Shown: one piece after another, positions 1-9,837 of the stretch
How positions within the stretch are numbered: position 1 is the stretch's first letter
How the letters are laid out: the number at the start of each line of letters is the position of its first letter
From: Rhizobium rosettiformans W3
GTDB taxonomy: Bacteria > Pseudomonadota > Alphaproteobacteria > Rhizobiales > Rhizobiaceae
DNA length: 64,000 nt
Direction of reading: 5' to 3'
NCBI RefSeq assembly: GCF_004912135.1
Contig: NZ_STGU01000007.1
Location: 186,001 to 250,000, forward strand
Made by a program: the position numbers and the translations under genes
Notes under the pieces: model-generated
The model's input: only the letters and a program-made list of their open reading frames with translations
The model's database searches: none
What the model was told of the DNA's origin: nothing

Positions 1-36
1 CCTACCCCATGCTCCACAGGCATGTGATCGCATGGA

Positions 37-2259
37 TCAGACGATCTCGCCGTCCATGAGCGCCGGGAACCAGCCTTCGTGGGCCTTCTTCAGGTCCTCG
101 ACGGCCACCGGCTTCGCATCGCCAAGCACGACATTCGAGCCACCGGTGCGGCCGATCCACGGGCAGAAGACACCTGCCGCTTCGGCGCGGACCTGCACCT
201 GGTCGACATCGGCTTCTTTGACCGTCAGCACGTAACGGCCCTGGTCTTCGCCGTAGAAGACGGCGACCGGATTTGCGTCGGCCAGGGCGTTGATATGGGC
301 GCCGATGCCGGAGGCCATGGCCATCTCCGCCACAGCCAGCGCGAGACCGCCGGACGAGCAATCATGCACAGCGGTTGCCAGACCGTCTTCGATCAGGCTA
401 CGGACGAAATCGCCGACCTTCTTCTCGTGCTCGAGATCGACATGCGGTGCGGGACCGTCGGTGCGGCCGTGAATGTCGCGCAGGTAGCAGGACTGGCCGA
501 GATGTGTGCCCCAGCCGGACGGCGCGCCCGCGAGCAGGATCGCCTCACCCTGAGCGGCAAAGCGGATGCGGGCCATTTTCTTCCAGTCCTTCATCAGGCC
601 GACGCCGGCAATCGTCGGGGTCGGCAGGATGGCCTGGCCATTGGTCTCGTTGTAGAGCGAGACGTTGCCGGAGACGATCGGGAAATCGAGGGCCTTGCAG
701 GCCTCGCCGATGCCTTTGATCGCAAAGACGAACTGGCCCATGATCTCCGGGCGTTCCGGATTGCCGAAGTTCAGGTTGTCGGTCGCGGCAAGCGGCAGGG
801 CGCCGGTCGCCGTGATGTTGCGCCAGCATTCGGCAACCGCCTGCTTGCCGCCTTCGAACGGGTCGGCCTCAACGTAACGCGGGGTGACGTCGGAGGAGAA
901 GGCAATCGCCTTGGTGGCATGGCCTTCGACACGGATGACGCCGGCATCGCCGCCCGGAAGCTGCAGCGAGTTGCCCTGGATCAGCGTGTCATACTGTTCG
1001 TAGACCCAGCGGCGCGAGGAATTGTTGGCCGAGCCGACGAGCTTCACGAGCGCGTCCGCGACGTCGCCGGCCGGAATGTCGTTCTCGGTCAGCGGGGCAG
1101 GGGTCTTTGGCTCGATCCACGGACGGTCGTATTCCGGAGCCTCGTCGCCGAGTTCCTTGATCGGCAGGTTTGCGACTTCCTCGCCCTGATGGATGACGCG
1201 GAAGCGCAGGTCGTCGGTGGTGTAGCCGACGATCGCGAAGTCCAGGCCCCACTTGACGAAGATGGCCTTGGCGACCTCTTCCTTGGAAGGCTCGAGCACC
1301 ATGAGCATGCGCTCCTGGCTTTCCGACAGCATCATTTCATAGGCCGTCATGCGCTCTTCGCGCACCGGCACCTTGTCGAGATGCAGCTCGATGCCGAGGT
1401 CGCCCTTAGCACCCATTTCGACAGCAGAGCAGGTGAGGCCGGCAGCACCCATGTCCTGAATGGCGATGACGGCGCCGGTCTTCATCAGTTCGAGGCAGGC
1501 TTCGAGCAGGCACTTTTCGGTGAAGGGGTCACCGACCTGCACGGTCGGACGCTTCTCTTCGATCGACTCGTCGAATTCGGCAGAGGCCATGGTCGCGCCG
1601 CCGACGCCGTCGCGGCCGGTCTTCGCACCGAGATAGACGACCGGCAAGCCGACGCCCTTGGCTTCCGAGAGGAAGATGCCATCCGCCTTGGCAAGGCCGG
1701 CAGCGAATGCGTTGACCAGGATATTGCCGTTATAGCGGGCGTCGAATTCGACTTCACCGCCGACCGTGGGCACGCCGAAGGAATTCCCATAGCCGCCAAC
1801 GCCCGCAACGACGCCTGCCACCAGATGCTTGGTCTTCGGATGATCAGGCGCGCCGAAGCGCAGGGCGTTCATGGCAGCGACGGGACGGGCGCCCATGGTG
1901 AAGACGTCGCGCAGGATGCCGCCGACACCGGTCGCCGCGCCCTGATAGGGTTCAATGTAGGACGGGTGGTTGTGGCTCTCCATCTTGAAGACGACGACAT
2001 CGCCATCATCGATATCGACGACGCCTGCGTTTTCGCCTGGACCCTGGATGACGCGCGGACCCTTGGTCGGCAGCGTCTTCAGCCACTTCTTGGAAGACTT
2101 GTATGAGCAGTGCTCGTTCCACATCGCCGAGAAAATGCCAAGCTCGGTGAAGGTCGGCTCGCGTCCGATCAGGTTCAGGATGCGATCGTATTCGTCGGGC
2201 TTCAGGCCGTGGCTTGCGATCAGTTCCGGGGTGATGGGACGGGAGTTGGAAACGGTCAT
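37..2259 (-). CDS. purL: Phosphoribosylformylglycinamidine synthase subunit PurL
   Basis: Small-type PurL (740 aa), the ATP-dependent amidotransferase subunit that converts FGAR to FGAM in purine synthesis, working with PurQ (glutaminase) and PurS. The N-terminus carries the family stretch [20 protein letters not shown], followed by [11 protein letters not shown] and the AIRS-type ATP-binding repeats ([20 protein letters not shown], and in the second half NVSLYNET and [10 protein letters not shown]). The length is usual for the PurSQL type, so the separate purS and purQ upstream on the same strand are expected. The ATG at 2259 begins the conserved family N-terminus. purL is separated from purQ by a regulator gene and a small divergent gene, so it probably has its own promoter in 2260-2405. 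Confidence 0.97.
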   Translation of the reverse strand: MTVSNSRPITPELIASHGLKPDEYDRILNLIGREPTFTELGIFSAMWNEHCSYKSSKKWLKTLPTKGPRVIQGPGENAGVVDIDDGDVVVFKMESHNHPSYIEPYQGAATGVGGILRDVFTMGARPVAAMNALRFGAPDHPKTKHLVAGVVAGVGGYGNSFGVPTVGGEVEFDARYNGNILVNAFAAGLAKADGIFLSEAKGVGLPVVYLGAKTGRDGVGGATMASAEFDESIEEKRPTVQVGDPFTEKCLLEACLELMKTGAVIAIQDMGAAGLTCSAVEMGAKGDLGIELHLDKVPVREERMTAYEMMLSESQERMLMVLEPSKEEVAKAIFVKWGLDFAIVGYTTDDLRFRVIHQGEEVANLPIKELGDEAPEYDRPWIEPKTPAPLTENDIPAGDVADALVKLVGSANNSSRRWVYEQYDTLIQGNSLQLPGGDAGVIRVEGHATKAIAFSSDVTPRYVEADPFEGGKQAVAECWRNITATGALPLAATDNLNFGNPERPEIMGQFVFAIKGIGEACKALDFPIVSGNVSLYNETNGQAILPTPTIAGVGLMKDWKKMARIRFAAQGEAILLAGAPSGWGTHLGQSCYLRDIHGRTDGPAPHVDLEHEKKVGDFVRSLIEDGLATAVHDCSSGGLALAVAEMAMASGIGAHINALADANPVAVFYGEDQGRYVLTVKEADVDQVQVRAEAAGVFCPWIGRTGGSNVVLGDAKPVAVEDLKKAHEGWFPALMDGEIV

Positions 2260-2405
2260 CTGGCTCTCAGGGCAATGGAGATCGGTGGGAGATCGGTTTC
2301 GAGGCAGGCTATAACGTAAGCCTGCGGCCGGCGCACTTGAAAAATGCGACCGATCAGGCCTTTCCTGCCCCTTTCGCTGCCATGTCAGCCGAGGTGAGCC
2401 GGGCG
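2260..2405. other. Intergenic: presumed purL promoter region
   Basis: These 146 bases lie between the MocR-type regulator's stop and the purL start, both on the minus strand. They contain no convincing reading frame. They are long enough to hold a purL promoter, but I see no clear operator or terminator. Confidence 0.4.
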
Positions 2406-3824
2406 TCAGACGATGGCGCTCGTGCCGAGCGGAGACTGGTCCAGGATGCGGCGTACCGTCTTCAGGCCCTCGACCGAGATCGAGCGGTCGCGCCCTTCGC
2501 TGAAGCCGACACGCACATGATGATATACCCGTGCCGAGCGCGCCGGCTTGAATTCGTCCTCGTCGTCAATCAGGACATCGGCATCGAGTACCGCCTGCTT
2601 GAAGGTGCCCGACATCCAGGGCTCCGGAAGCTTCAGCCAGAAGAAGGGCAGGCGGGGATGCGAGCGGAACTCGTGTCCGGCAAAGAGCTCGCGGACGACC
2701 TCTTCGCGCGCGCCGATTTCCGTGATCACCCGATCGCGGATATCGGCAGCGGCACCCGAGAGCACGAGGCGCGCCGAAAGCTCCGCCAGCAGGAAGGGCA
2801 GGCCACCGCTCACCATCTTCTGCGTCACGCGCACGCGCTGGCTCATATGCGGCGGGCAGGCGACCCAGCCGCCCCGCACGCCGGCCGCGACCGACTTCGA
2901 GAGCCCGTTCAGCAGGAAAGTCCGGTCCGGTGCCAGCTCGGCCAGCAGCGGGATCCTGTCGCCGATCATGCCGCCATAGAGATAATCCTCGATCAGCCAG
3001 ACATTGTACTTCCGGGCGATGTCGACGATCTCCTTGCGGCGCAAGAGGGGCAGGGAGGCGAGTGTCGGGTTCTGCCCCGAGGACATGATGAAGGCCGCCT
3101 TCGGATGCTCCCGCGCGCAGACACGCTCGAAGTCGGCCGGCAGGATGCCGTCCTGGTCCGAATCAACCAGGACGATCTGTCGACCCATGAGATTGGCGCT
3201 TCGGGAGACCTGGGAATAGGTTAGGTGCTCGCACACAATCCGGTCACCCGCCCCACTGACGGCGGCGACCACGGCATTGATGCCGGCGTGAACGCCGAGC
3301 TGCGGCAGGATCTGCTCGGCGTCCGGTGACCAGTCGCCTGAAGAGAGCCATTGCCGGCCAGCTTCCAGCCAGTCGGGTGAAAGGGTGCGGGTATAGCTCG
3401 AAATCTCGCCGGGATGGGCCGATGCGATCTCCGCCATGATGCGCCCGACAATCTCCGCCTGGCCGACATCGATTGCAGCGGTCGTGTCGAAGCGCAGCTT
3501 GCCCGGCGGCGGCACCATGGCCCGCGTGCCGCCATAGGTCATCGACACGGGATCGCGGGGCGCGCCGTTCGCCTGTTCATCATGACCCTGAACATAGGTG
3601 CCGCGTCCGACCTCGCCCGTGACGAGGCCACGTTCGCGTAAAAGCGCATAGGCTCGCGAGATTGTCCCGATTGTCACCCCAACGTCATAAGCCAGATCAC
3701 GTTGCGGCGGCAGCTTGGTCCCGTGCGGCAGTGCGCCTGATTTTATGGCGTTCTCAGCCTCATCTGCGATGCGCAAGTAAAGTGGGCCGGTGCCGGAATC
3801 GAGGGAAGGAAGCCAATTTGTCAT
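2406..3824 (-). CDS. MocR/GntR-type PLP-dependent transcriptional regulator
   Basis: 472 aa. The N-terminal GntR winged-helix domain (about residues 10-80: [16 protein letters not shown], then [20 protein letters not shown]) is joined to a fold-type I aminotransferase domain. The PLP site is visible as [18 protein letters not shown], where the lysine of LSKS is the Schiff-base residue. Proteins of this architecture are PLP- or amine-responsive regulators, usually acting on a divergent neighbour. The ATG at 3824 ([11 protein letters not shown]) is preferred over the upstream ATG at 3848, because the family N-terminus starts here. Its start codon lies inside the palindrome at 3818-3832, which suggests autoregulation. 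The divergent neighbour is a DUF1127 gene. The effector is unknown. Confidence 0.9.
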   Translation of the reverse strand: MTNWLPSLDSGTGPLYLRIADEAENAIKSGALPHGTKLPPQRDLAYDVGVTIGTISRAYALLRERGLVTGEVGRGTYVQGHDEQANGAPRDPVSMTYGGTRAMVPPPGKLRFDTTAAIDVGQAEIVGRIMAEIASAHPGEISSYTRTLSPDWLEAGRQWLSSGDWSPDAEQILPQLGVHAGINAVVAAVSGAGDRIVCEHLTYSQVSRSANLMGRQIVLVDSDQDGILPADFERVCAREHPKAAFIMSSGQNPTLASLPLLRRKEIVDIARKYNVWLIEDYLYGGMIGDRIPLLAELAPDRTFLLNGLSKSVAAGVRGGWVACPPHMSQRVRVTQKMVSGGLPFLLAELSARLVLSGAAADIRDRVITEIGAREEVVRELFAGHEFRSHPRLPFFWLKLPEPWMSGTFKQAVLDADVLIDDEDEFKPARSARVYHHVRVGFSEGRDRSISVEGLKTVRRILDQSPLGTSAIV

Positions 3825-3916
3825 GATGACAATTCTATAGATTGTCACCCTGAATGAGTCAATTCATACGTGACGAAACAGGATTTGTCAGAAGGACACA
3901 CGGTCATGGTGACAAT
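3818..3916. promoter_or_regulatory. Cluster of TTGTCA half-sites between MocR regulator and DUF1127 gene
   Basis: A perfect 15-base inverted repeat, TTGTCATGATGACAA, lies at 3818-3832. More half-sites follow: TTGTCA at 3842-3847 (direct repeat 24 bases after the first), TTGTCA at 3885-3890, and TGACAA at 3910-3915. The nonamer ATTGTCACC at 3841-3849 recurs inverted as GGTGACAAT at 3908-3916. Five half-sites in under 100 bases between divergent genes, spanning both start codons, is the arrangement expected of a GntR/MocR operator. That the neighbouring MocR protein binds here is inference. Confidence 0.6.
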
Positions 3917-4169
3917 AGAGACAATGTCTTCCAGAGCACCTTTGGAGCGCGCTTCGCCCGATCGATCGCGGGGCGCGCTGGCAAAGTCGACTGCCGCATT
4001 GGTGCGGGTCATGACATTCTGGTTGCGCCGTCGGCGCACGCGCCTGCATCTGGCGCAGCTCACGGAAGAGCAGTTGCGCGATGTCGGGCTAACGCCTGAA
4101 ATGGCAGAGCGGGAAATCGGGAAGTCGCGGCTGTTGATGCTGGATCGGCCTTATCAGCCGCCCTTCTGA
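3906..4169 (+). CDS. DUF1127 (YjiS-like) small basic protein
   Basis: 87 aa. The C-terminal half is the DUF1127 signature: an arginine-rich amphipathic helix (WLRRRRTRLHLAQLTEEQLRD) followed by VGLTPEMAERE. Such small proteins are abundant in Rhizobiaceae, and some act in RNA turnover or carbon and phosphate metabolism. The function of this one is unknown. The ATG at 3906 follows an AAGGA-type ribosome site nine bases upstream; the GTG at 3870 would extend it by 12 residues but lacks a ribosome site. It is divergent from the MocR regulator and is probably its target. Its stop abuts that of the convergent lipoprotein gene at 4170 without a gap. Confidence 0.8.
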   Translation: MVTIETMSSRAPLERASPDRSRGALAKSTAALVRVMTFWLRRRRTRLHLAQLTEEQLRDVGLTPEMAEREIGKSRLLMLDRPYQPPF

Positions 4170-4556
4170 TCAGCAGTCTTTCCTGCCATTCGCCCAGCGA
4201 ACGACGTCCTGACGGATGCGTGGCGCGACGTCCTCGTTCAGGAGCGGGCCAAAGGCATCGAGGCGCGGAGGCTTGCCTTCGGCCTGGACCACCAGCACGG
4301 GCCGGTCGTCGCGTGATCCCTTGCGAACCAGAAGGATACGAGGGCGACCCGAGAAGGAGCTGAGTTCAGGAGAAAGCTGGTAGGCCCGGAAGGCGGCGTC
4401 GCCGGACTTGAACCAGCAATTGTTCGCGCTCACCGCCACCTTCTCCATGATGTCGAGAGCCGACTGTCCGCTAGCCGTCGGCCGCGGTGTTTCGGGCTTG
4501 CAGGCCGACAGGCCCGCTGCTGCGATGAGGATGGCTGATAGGACGAGGCGGCGCAT
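4170..4556 (-). CDS. Small predicted lipoprotein, unknown function
   Basis: 128 aa. The N-terminus is a lipoprotein signal: two arginines, a hydrophobic run and the lipobox L16-S17-A18-C19. The mature part has no domain I recognise. It contains a second and third cysteine (NNCWFK and the C-terminal KDC), which might form a disulfide in the periplasm. It lies 61 bases downstream of purQ on the same strand and could be cotranscribed, but nothing in it suggests a role in purine synthesis. Confidence 0.75.
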   Translation of the reverse strand: MRRLVLSAILIAAAGLSACKPETPRPTASGQSALDIMEKVAVSANNCWFKSGDAAFRAYQLSPELSSFSGRPRILLVRKGSRDDRPVLVVQAEGKPPRLDAFGPLLNEDVAPRIRQDVVRWANGRKDC

Positions 4557-4617
4557 GGACGATCTTTCGGCTGAGTGCCGCCTTCTCTTATCTGTCCGCG
4601 ATTAAGCGAAGCTTACC

Positions 4618-5289
4618 TCAGGCTGCGATGACGTCGAGCGCCGAGGCAAAGATGCCGCGGCCATCATTGCCGCCATGCGCGGCCTCGATGAGGTTTTCCG
4701 GATGCGGCATCATGCCAAGCACGTTGCCCTTGGCATTGATCACGCCGGCGATCTCGTTCATCGAGCCGTTCGGATTGGTGCCGTCCGCGTAACGGAAGAC
4801 CACCTGGCCATTGCCTTCGATTGTCTTCAGGGTCTCGGCATCAGCAAAGTAGTTGCCGTCGTGATGGGCGACGGGGCAGCGGATGATCTGCCCCTTGGCA
4901 TAGGCGCGGGTGAAGTCGGTGTCGGCGTTGACGACTTCCAGCTTGATTTCCTTGCAGACGAACTTCAGCGAGGTGTTGCGCATCAGGGCGCCCGGCAACA
5001 TGCCTGCTTCCACGAGGATCTGGAAGCCATTGCACACACCAATGACCTTCACGCCCTTCTCAGCCTTTTCCTTGATCGCCTGCATCACCGGCATGCGGGC
5101 GGCAATCGCGCCGCAGCGCAGATAGTCCCCATAGGAGAACCCACCGGGGATGACGATCAGGTCGACATCCGGGACCTCGGTTTCGGTCTGCCAGATCGTC
5201 ACGGGCGCATGGCCGGAGATCTTGGTGAGCGCCGCGATCATGTCACGGTCACGGTTGAGGCCTGGGAGCTGGACGACGGCTGATTTCAT
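4618..5289 (-). CDS. purQ: Phosphoribosylformylglycinamidine synthase glutaminase subunit PurQ
   Basis: 223 aa class I glutamine amidotransferase that supplies ammonia to PurL. The nucleophilic cysteine is in [15 protein letters not shown], the oxyanion region in [15 protein letters not shown], and the His/Glu of the triad in [10 protein letters not shown]. Full length for the family. Its ATG overlaps the stop of the upstream coiled-coil gene by four bases (ATGA, 5286-5289), so translation is probably coupled. Part of purC-purS-orf-purQ. Confidence 0.97.
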   Translation of the reverse strand: MKSAVVQLPGLNRDRDMIAALTKISGHAPVTIWQTETEVPDVDLIVIPGGFSYGDYLRCGAIAARMPVMQAIKEKAEKGVKVIGVCNGFQILVEAGMLPGALMRNTSLKFVCKEIKLEVVNADTDFTRAYAKGQIIRCPVAHHDGNYFADAETLKTIEGNGQVVFRYADGTNPNGSMNEIAGVINAKGNVLGMMPHPENLIEAAHGGNDGRGIFASALDVIAA

Positions 5290-5543
5290 GGCTGTGGCTC
5301 AAACCTTAGCTGGGCTTCCTGGAACTCGCGCAGTTCCAGACGATTTTCGATCCGATCCAGGCGCGCCTCGTGACGCGCCAGCGTCGTATGGATGTTGTGA
5401 ATGTCCTGATGCACGAAGACGAGCGTCCCGCGTATCGCATTCATCTCGGAGCGCAACTCCCGCTGCCCCAGCTTGATGTCCGCAATATCTGCGTGAACTC
5501 GCTTCAAGAGTTCGAACATCAATTCGCTGGTGACTTCAGCCAT
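5286..5543 (-). CDS. Small coiled-coil protein inside the pur operon, unknown function
   Basis: 85 aa, mostly predicted helical: heptad-like hydrophobic spacing runs from about residue 8 to 75 ([17 protein letters not shown], then [19 protein letters not shown] and [13 protein letters not shown]). There is no catalytic motif, signal peptide or membrane segment. It sits between purS and purQ, 19 bases after purS and overlapping purQ by four bases, so it is cotranslated with the FGAM synthase subunits. A structural or regulatory partner of the PurSQL complex is possible but unproven. I do not recognise the family. Confidence 0.75.
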   Translation of the reverse strand: MAEVTSELMFELLKRVHADIADIKLGQRELRSEMNAIRGTLVFVHQDIHNIHTTLARHEARLDRIENRLELREFQEAQLRFEPQP

Positions 5544-5562
5544 CGCGCATCTCCTACAACCC

Positions 5563-5805
5563 TCAGGCGATGGAGATAGTATAGTTCTCGATGACCGTGT
5601 TGGCGAGGAGCTTTTCGCACATGGCCTTCAGCTCGGTCTCTGCCTTGGCCTTGTCGTCGCCGGCGAGTTCGAGATCGAAGACCTTGCCCTGGCGGACCTG
5701 GCCGACGCCGTCGAAACCGAGTGCGCCGAGGGCGCCTTCGATGGCCTTGCCCTGCGGGTCCAGAACGCCGTTCTTCAGGGTGACTGTGACACGTGCCTTG
5801 ATCAC
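5563..5805 (-). CDS. purS: Phosphoribosylformylglycinamidine synthase subunit PurS
   Basis: 80 aa, the small structural subunit that bridges PurL and PurQ. The family N-terminus IKARVTVTLKNGVLDPQGKA is intact and is followed by GFDGVGQVRQGKVFDLEL. I chose the GTG at 5805: it begins the protein exactly at the conserved IKARV and has GGAG about nine bases upstream. A TTG at 5820 would add five residues but overlaps that ribosome site. Lies 18 bases after purC. Confidence 0.95.
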   Translation of the reverse strand: MIKARVTVTLKNGVLDPQGKAIEGALGALGFDGVGQVRQGKVFDLELAGDDKAKAETELKAMCEKLLANTVIENYTISIA

Positions 5806-5823
5806 TGATCTCTTCTCCAAAGC

Positions 5824-6588
5824 TTACTTGACGAGAACCGGGCCCGTGCCACGGATCGGTTCGTTTTCATTCATGATGCCGAGACGGCGGGCGACTTCCT
5901 GATAGGCTTCGAGCAGGCCGCCCAGATCCTGGCGGAAACGGTCCTTGTCGAGCTTCTCGCGGGTCTCGATATCCCAGAGGCGGCAGCTGTCCGGAGAGAT
6001 CTCATCGGCCAGGATGATGCGCATCATGTCGCCTTCGTAGAGGCGGCCGCATTCGATCTTGAAGTCGACGAGCTGGATGCCGATGCCGAGGAAGAGACCG
6101 GAGAGGAAGTCGTTGACGCGGATGGCAAGCGCCATGATGTCGTCGAGTTCGGCCGGGTTCGCCCAGCCGAAGGCCGTGATGTGCTCTTCGGAGACCATGG
6201 GGTCACCGAGTGCATCGGACTTATAGTAGAATTCAATGATCGAGCGCGGCAGAACGATGCCTTCCTCGATGCCGAGCCGGGTCGAGAGCGAGCCGGCGGC
6301 GACATTGCGCACGACGATCTCGAGCGGAATGATCTCGACTTCCTTGATCAGCTGCTCGCGCATGTTCATGCGGCGGATGAAGTGTGTGGGAATGCCGATC
6401 TTGTTCAGATGCGTGAAGACGTATTCGGAGATGCGGTTGTTCAGAACACCTTTTCCGTCGATGACTTCATGCTTCTTCTTGTTGAATGCCGTTGCATCGT
6501 CCTTGAAGAACTGGATCAGCGTGCCGGGCTCGGGACCCTCATAGAGGATCTTTGCCTTGCCCTCGTAAACGCGGCGGCGACGGTTCAT
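5824..6588 (-). CDS. purC: SAICAR synthase (phosphoribosylaminoimidazole-succinocarboxamide synthase)
   Basis: 254 aa, joins CAIR and aspartate with ATP in purine synthesis. Signatures: [23 protein letters not shown] (first 30 residues), [26 protein letters not shown], and DFKIECGR near residue 180, followed by LADEISPDS. Length is usual for bacterial PurC. First gene of the purC-purS-orf-purQ run; its promoter should lie in 6589-6832. Confidence 0.97.
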   Translation of the reverse strand: MNRRRRVYEGKAKILYEGPEPGTLIQFFKDDATAFNKKKHEVIDGKGVLNNRISEYVFTHLNKIGIPTHFIRRMNMREQLIKEVEIIPLEIVVRNVAAGSLSTRLGIEEGIVLPRSIIEFYYKSDALGDPMVSEEHITAFGWANPAELDDIMALAIRVNDFLSGLFLGIGIQLVDFKIECGRLYEGDMMRIILADEISPDSCRLWDIETREKLDKDRFRQDLGGLLEAYQEVARRLGIMNENEPIRGTGPVLVK

Positions 6589-6832
6589 GGATGGTTTTCT
6601 CTGTTGGTTGGCATCCCGGCGCCTGAAGCGCGGACGCAGTGGATCGGTCTCTGAAGCGGTCCCTTAACGGAAAACCTTCGTTTTCACAATGCGCAGATCA
6701 CCCCTTCCTGCCAAAACGTCGCGCCACCAGGGACTGACCCAGAATCGCGGAAGTTTGCATTGCACTTTGTACTCCCTTTTGATTAATGGGGAAACGAAAC
6801 CGCACGATGGCGGTATAAAACGGGAGATCGAT
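6589..6832. other. Divergent promoter region purC / ATPase inhibitor zeta
   Basis: These 244 bases separate two divergent genes and contain no credible coding sequence. An AT-richer patch sits at about 6770-6830, just before the plus-strand gene. I cannot point to a specific operator. Confidence 0.35.
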
Positions 6833-7147
6833 ATGAGCGGCATGAGCGATCGCGAAAAGGCCTTCGAAAACAAGTTCGCACACGACCAGGAGCTTCGCTT
6901 CAAGGCAGAAGCCCGCCGCAACAAGCTGCTCGGCCTCTGGGCCGCAGGCCTGCTCGGCAAAGCCGACGCGGATGCCTATGCCAAGGAAGTGGTTGCTGCC
7001 GATTTCGAAGAGGCCGGCGATGAAGACGTGATCCGCAAGGTCATGGGCGACCTGACGGCTGGTGGCGTTTCGATCACCGATGAAGAACTGCGCGCCAAGA
7101 TGATCGAGTTCCTCGGCCAGGCCATTGAGCAGGTTCAGAATTCCTGA
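6833..7147 (+). CDS. F1-ATPase inhibitor subunit zeta (DUF1476)
   Basis: 104 aa, all-helical protein of the alphaproteobacterial DUF1476 family, whose characterised Paracoccus member inhibits F1-ATPase by blocking reverse rotation. Family marks: the N-terminal FENKFAHDQELRFKAEARRNKLLGLWAAG, then KADADAYAKEVV. The ATG at 6833 is preceded by GGGAG. Single gene with its own terminator at 7173-7205. Confidence 0.9.
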   Translation: MSGMSDREKAFENKFAHDQELRFKAEARRNKLLGLWAAGLLGKADADAYAKEVVAADFEEAGDEDVIRKVMGDLTAGGVSITDEELRAKMIEFLGQAIEQVQNS

Positions 7148-7172
7148 TCGAAGTTGCCTATCGTCGATAACG

Positions 7173-7205
7173 ATCCGCCCCGGCTCATGCCTGGGCGGAT
7201 TTTTT
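7173..7205 (+). terminator. Rho-independent terminator after ATPase inhibitor zeta
   Basis: ATCCGCCC at 7173-7180 pairs perfectly with GGGCGGAT at 7193-7200, followed by a run of T. The loop contains the stop codon of the convergent GGDEF-EAL gene, so the two 3' ends overlap. Confidence 0.85.
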
Positions 7206-9704
7206 GTCTCTGAGCATCTGCGTGACGTCCTCGAAGCTTTTGGGCCGGGCGAGGCCATAACCCTGCAGGACATCACAGCCGAGGCGGCTCAGGATCCGGG
7301 CATGCTCTTCGGTTTCCACGCCTTCGGCCGTCACCTTGATGCCGAGCGAGCGGGCGATCTGGATGATCGACTTGACGAGGATCCGCTGCTCCTGGCTGTC
7401 GGGCACGTGCTCGATCAGTTGTCGGTCGATCTTCAGTGTCGTCGGCTTCAGGTTCAGAAGTCCGACGATCGAGGCGTGGCCGGTGCCGAAATCGTCGATC
7501 TCGATATCGATCGCCAGTCGACGGAGCATGTCAAGATTGCTCATGACGGCCGCATCCTGGCGATCCAGGAAGACACTCTCCAGAAGTTCAAAAGACACCG
7601 TGCCCGGCTTGATGTCGAGATCAGACAGTCCGCGGGCCAGATCGGGGTCGGTGAGGCGGCGGGCGGAGACGTTCACGGAAATCTTGGGCGGTGCGATGCC
7701 CTCCGCGCGCCAGGCCGCCTGGTCAATGAGCGCCTTCTCCAGGATGAGGCCATCGATCTGAGCCAGCACCCCATATTCCTCGGCTATCGTGAGGAACTTG
7801 TCTGGGCCGAGGATGCCACGGGTCGGATGGCGCCAGCGGGCCAGACACTCCGCCCCGACCACATTGCGGGTTCGTGCGTCGAACTGCAGTTGGTACTGCG
7901 GGAAAATCTCGTCGTTTTCCAGCGCTCTCAGTAGCTCGCTCGAAAGGCGATTGCTGTCGGCGAGCAGTGTGCGGCTGGCAGGCACATAGAACTCGTAGCG
8001 ATTTCTGCCGAGATACTTAGCCTTGTAGAGCGCGATGTCGGCGTTCTGCAGCAGCTGCTTGGGGTCGATGTCCCGCGTCAGGCTGTGAGCGATGCCGATG
8101 CTGGCGCCGAAGCGGCATTCCTGACCGTTGTACCAGGCGGGCTGCCGCATCTGGGCGATGATGCGGCTGGCAACGGTCGCAAGTGCCGGTGTGGCCCCAT
8201 CATGATCGATCAGCACCACGAACTCGTCGCCGCCGATTCGGGCGGCAAAGTCGGTGACGCGGATGTTGTCTCTGAGGATCTTGGCCGCCAGTGTCAGCAT
8301 GGCGTCGCCGGCACCGTGGCCAAGCGTGTCGTTGATCTGCTTGAAGCGGTCGAGGTCGATGTGAAGGACGGCGATGCCCGTGCCGAGCTCTCCCTTGCTG
8401 TCCCGCCACTCCTCGAGCTTCATCTCGAGATAGCGGCGATTGGGCAGTCCGGTGAGATAGTCGTGCATGGCCGAATGCTCGGCTTCGAGCCGTGTGCGTT
8501 CCAGCTCGGCATTGCGGGCCTCGGCCAGCGTCTTCTGCTGCTCGAGCTCCTGTCTGAGGCGCTGGTCCTCCGTCACGTCCCAGTTCACGCCAATCATCTT
8601 CAGCCGCCCGTCATGGTCCATGAAGGGCAGGCTGTTGGAGCGAATGTAGCGGGTGCTGCCGTCCCGGGCGATGATCCGGTAGTTGTCGGTAAAGGGCTTC
8701 ATCTCCGCGATCTTGCCCGCGACATAGGCAAGCGTTCGGGCCCGATCCTCCGGATGAAGCTTGCTCTCCCAAAAGCCGCCGATCTGTACCTCGCAGTCGT
8801 TTTCGACTTCGAAGATCCGGCGCATCCCTTCGTCCCATTCGCTGGTGCCGGCTTCGAAGTCCGTCTCGAAGATGCCGATCCCGGAAATGTCGATTGCCAG
8901 TTTCAGGCGGCGCGAGAGGCCTTCCAGCCACTCTTCCTGCTGCTTGCGGGCGGTAATGTCGGTGTCGGTGCCGATGATGCGCGCAGGGTTGCCATCCGCA
9001 TCGCGCTCGACGCATGCACCGCGGCACTCGATCCAGACATAGTGGCCTTGCTTGTGCATCTCCCTGTACTGAAAGACGCTGTAATCAGGGTCACCGGCAT
9101 TTTGCCGCTCGATACAGTGCAAGACGCGCTCGCGGTCCTGCGGGTGGACGAGCTCCAGCCATGCTTCCATGGTCGGGGGGAAGGCATCATCGGGCCCCAG
9201 GCCGCGGATCTCGCGCCAGACATCCGAGTAATAGTAGTCGCCGGAACTGCGCTGGTCCCAGACCCCGGAGGTGGAGCCGACCAGGGCGTAATTCCAGCGG
9301 CTTTCCCGCATTGTAACCTCGTCGAGCTTGCGACGGAGGTCGGTGATATCGGTCAGCTGGAGCAGAACAGCGCCGTCGCCTGAGCCGTTGAAATTGGCCT
9401 GGCTCAGGCCGGCGATGAAGTGTTTTTGGTCAGCCTTCGAAGTCGAGACCTCGATCGACGATGGCTCGTTGTCCATCAGCCGGCTGAGCGCGAGCAGCAG
9501 TTTCGCCGCGTCGGTGTCCCTGAAGCACGTGGCGACGTTGAGGCCTGGCGACGCATCGGCGCCGAGGGCGCCGCGCATGGCGTCATTCAACGAGCGGATG
9601 ATCCCATCCGCGGTGAGCCATGCAGCAGGCCAGTCGAGGCAGGAGATCTCTATTCCACCCGCGCCGGGCGTGGGGAGGGTGGCAGCTTTTGGGCGCAAGA
9701 TCAT
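7185..9704 (-). CDS. PAS-GGDEF-EAL cyclic-di-GMP turnover protein
   Basis: 839 aa, cytoplasmic, no clear membrane segment. An N-terminal PAS-like region (about 20-130) precedes two clear PAS/PAC modules (ending ...GTDTDITARKQ and ...GVNWDVTEDQR), then GGDEF (about 410-560) and EAL (about 590-835). The GGDEF motif is intact at 491-495 and has the RxxD product-inhibition site five residues before it (RVTD). The EAL signature reads ECL at 619-621, but the metal-binding E-x-L-x-R pattern remains, as do NVSARRL, IDDFGTGHAS, LKIDRQL, AEGVET and QGYG. Both activities are therefore possible. Which dominates, and what the PAS domains sense, cannot be read from sequence. Monocistronic. Confidence 0.93.
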   Translation of the reverse strand: MILRPKAATLPTPGAGGIEISCLDWPAAWLTADGIIRSLNDAMRGALGADASPGLNVATCFRDTDAAKLLLALSRLMDNEPSSIEVSTSKADQKHFIAGLSQANFNGSGDGAVLLQLTDITDLRRKLDEVTMRESRWNYALVGSTSGVWDQRSSGDYYYSDVWREIRGLGPDDAFPPTMEAWLELVHPQDRERVLHCIERQNAGDPDYSVFQYREMHKQGHYVWIECRGACVERDADGNPARIIGTDTDITARKQQEEWLEGLSRRLKLAIDISGIGIFETDFEAGTSEWDEGMRRIFEVENDCEVQIGGFWESKLHPEDRARTLAYVAGKIAEMKPFTDNYRIIARDGSTRYIRSNSLPFMDHDGRLKMIGVNWDVTEDQRLRQELEQQKTLAEARNAELERTRLEAEHSAMHDYLTGLPNRRYLEMKLEEWRDSKGELGTGIAVLHIDLDRFKQINDTLGHGAGDAMLTLAAKILRDNIRVTDFAARIGGDEFVVLIDHDGATPALATVASRIIAQMRQPAWYNGQECRFGASIGIAHSLTRDIDPKQLLQNADIALYKAKYLGRNRYEFYVPASRTLLADSNRLSSELLRALENDEIFPQYQLQFDARTRNVVGAECLARWRHPTRGILGPDKFLTIAEEYGVLAQIDGLILEKALIDQAAWRAEGIAPPKISVNVSARRLTDPDLARGLSDLDIKPGTVSFELLESVFLDRQDAAVMSNLDMLRRLAIDIEIDDFGTGHASIVGLLNLKPTTLKIDRQLIEHVPDSQEQRILVKSIIQIARSLGIKVTAEGVETEEHARILSRLGCDVLQGYGLARPKSFEDVTQMLRDKKSAQA

Positions 9705-9837
9705 GCTCCTGGCTTCGAACGGTTGCAGGAAGTCTATGAGTGCCCGCTTAAGAAGGTTTTAAACTCTCCCGTCCGACGCCGGAATTAACGCCGTCTTTGC
9801 AATTGCCGGCTCGCGCCGTGTCCCAGGTGTCCGAAGC

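Noticed and set aside
79..2106. 675-codon open frame on the plus strand
   Set aside because: It lies wholly antisense to purL. Its composition is that of a shadow frame of a high-GC gene, with no ribosome site or family motif.
8085..9383. 432-codon open frame on the plus strand
   Set aside because: Antisense to the PAS-GGDEF-EAL gene, whose conserved motifs on the other strand explain the region.
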